DNA from: Bacteroidales bacterium UBA5429
Lineage (GTDB): Bacteria; Bacteroidota; Bacteroidia; Bacteroidales; WCHB1-69
Length of the DNA stretch: 64,000 bases
Direction: 5' to 3'
Assembly: GCA_002427605.1 (NCBI GenBank)
Contig: DIRT01000020.1
Location: 26,674 to 90,673, forward strand
The notes beneath the pieces are model-generated. The model searched no databases and was not told the origin of the DNA. It saw only the letters and a program-made list of their open reading frames with translations. The translations under genes were made by a program, and so were the position numbers. Positions 63,801 to 64,000 of this stretch are shown here, in pieces. Positions within the stretch are counted from its first letter, which is position 1. Every line of letters starts with the position of its first letter.

Positions 63801-64000
63801 AAATAGAAAAAAGCATAAAAGAAAAAATAGAAAAAGTAGGCGTTCCCTTAAAGGATTGGGACATAAATATTTACAGAGGAGTTTTAACTGGTTACAATGA
63901 TGCTTTTATTATCAATGGTGAGAAAAAAGAAGAAATTTTAAATAACTGCAAAACCGAAGAAGAGCGTTTAAAAACAATCGAGTTAATTCGACCGATTTTA
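60839..64000 (+). CDS. Type IIG restriction-methyltransferase (partial, runs off the window)
   Basis: 1054 codons open without a stop from the ATG at 60839 to the end, translated by hand. N-terminal PD-(D/E)xK nuclease: D75 (PIDLAIH) and E93-x-K95 (VIIEAKRP). Adenine methyltransferase: motif I DPAVGSGHF from 552, LFGVDINSNSVKICRLRLWI, a coiled-coil insertion about 715-810, and catalytic NPPY at 840-843 (IIGNPPYVQLQ). Start of a target-recognition region is visible after 970. This is the Eco57I/MmeI-like single-chain layout, cutting and modifying in one protein. The remaining recognition domain must lie beyond 64000. Confidence 0.92.
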   Translation, partial: MKILLNNPKQSLGKQFIKLRPLRDEIELFKKNLIRLFDKVDEIEREENQKNHVRDFLRETYYQNSNEVNTKGPIDLAIHNGKTNKDSVGVIIEAKRPGNKSEMISEANMNVKSFHELVLYYLQERVEEKNIDIKHLIITNVYEWYIFDASDFEKIFYRNKSFLKDYEEWKNKQKSASDTYFFYNEIAKNFIDNSDESINCTFFDIREFETIVKNSSLEDDKKLIPLFKILSPHFLLKTPFVNDSNSLNDKFYKELLYLMGLEEVKENNLLIIRRKKDDRQHGSLIENCLRILETEDALYRLPNKMSYGNNREEQYFGVALSLCLTWINRILFLKLLEGQLITYHHGNQDYLFLNYETIHDFDELYKLFHQVLARDTNERSDFVKAKYHRVPYLNSSLFEFSELEIATIKINSLDDSCDIPLMPNSILLGRYNKGEKINSLEYFLSFLDAYDFASEGGDEIAENNKTIINASVLGKVFEKINGYKDGSIFTPGFITMYMSRESLRRAVVQKFNDYFVQNDLPTVNSFDDLYNQIDKIDLTTANAIVNSLKICDPAVGSGHFLVSALNELIVIKSNLGILVDKNGRRIRKKEYELSVENDELIILDENGDLFRYNYQNKESQRVQETIFNERKTIIEKCLFGVDINSNSVKICRLRLWIELLKSSYYKAPDFLELETLPNIDINIKHGDSLLSRFALDADLGQALQKSKWNITSYRLAIDRYRNAANREEKREMEQLISSIKDEFQTEIRFNDPLRIKLSKLKGELFTMTNQISLFDKSKTEQEAWDKKVEKLTQEIQKQEEIIAQIQDNAIYKNAFEWRFEFPEVLNEKGDFEGFDVIIGNPPYVQLQANGGELAQLYENQNYKTFARTGDIYCLFYEKGFHLLRPNGLLIFITSNKWMRAGYGENTRKFLAENSNPLQLVDFAGQKIFDVATVDVNILLFSKQKNRGETEACVVKEKCTDNLSDYIMQNSVKTDFKSYGSDSWVILSEIEKSIKEKIEKVGVPLKDWDINIYRGVLTGYNDAFIINGEKKEEILNNCKTEEERLKTIELIRPIL

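Overview
The window reads as about 64 kb of chromosome from a member of the Bacteroidota, most likely order Bacteroidales. The signs are AT-rich intergenic DNA, promoters of the form TTG-N19/20-TAnnTTTG (upstream of atpD, rpmH, the initiator tRNA and others), many small lipoproteins with a Cys right after the signal peptide, a type IX secretion (T9SS) C-terminal sorting domain, a NagB-LmbE fusion and the short archaeal-type ProRS. Nothing here fixes the genus.

Layout. 0-7 kb: a lipoprotein and dprA diverge; then a tight minus-strand operon S9 peptidase-lptG/F-SAM hydroxide adenosyltransferase-purB. 7.2-9.3 kb: a small repeat protein and a winged-helix/AAA+ ATPase. 9.4-12.9 kb: atpD-atpC-radical SAM, bracketed by two 156-bp inverted repeat copies. 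13-23 kb: rpmH, trmH, HU, the ompH-like/TPR/ribH/fmt run, a ligase-ACP-acyltransferase fusion, a FadL-like porin and a repeat-rich lipoprotein. 23-41 kb: proS, the mreB-miaB-deacetylase-protease-ruvC operon, gltX, the folP-lipoprotein-nadC-brkB-lpxB operon, a C69 dipeptidase and nagB-lmbE. 41.7-51.3 kb: an accessory block with a T9SS-secreted protein, a papain-like peptidase, a NarL-type response regulator, a large propeller/Y_Y_Y histidine kinase, a decayed paralogue of the T9SS protein and lipoproteins. 51.4-57 kb: DUF4340-ribD-yigZ, an HtrA protease, initiator tRNA and an NlpC/P60-LysM hydrolase. 57.6-64 kb: a defence-like block with Fic, Abi_2 (HEPN), a membrane protein and a type IIG restriction-methylation enzyme that runs off the window.

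The strongest unexplained signal is in the accessory block. Four promoters share an identical layout: an 18-bp imperfect palindrome (best copy ACCATATGAACATATGGT), exactly 22 bp, then a TAAATTTG-type -7 element. Two lie in tandem before the T9SS gene, one before the papain-like peptidase and one before the response regulator itself. This looks like the regulon of the adjacent two-component system, with autoregulation.

The second signal is the intergenic DNA. Most operon boundaries hold a mosaic of short repeat families: palindromes with constant outer arms (TGTAGAGAC...) but different, always self-complementary cores; a G-run/C-run element of about 70-156 bp; and runs of simple units such as TTCCGCC, AATTCGT and GATTTCG. 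No transposase, integrase, CRISPR array or rRNA gene was seen.
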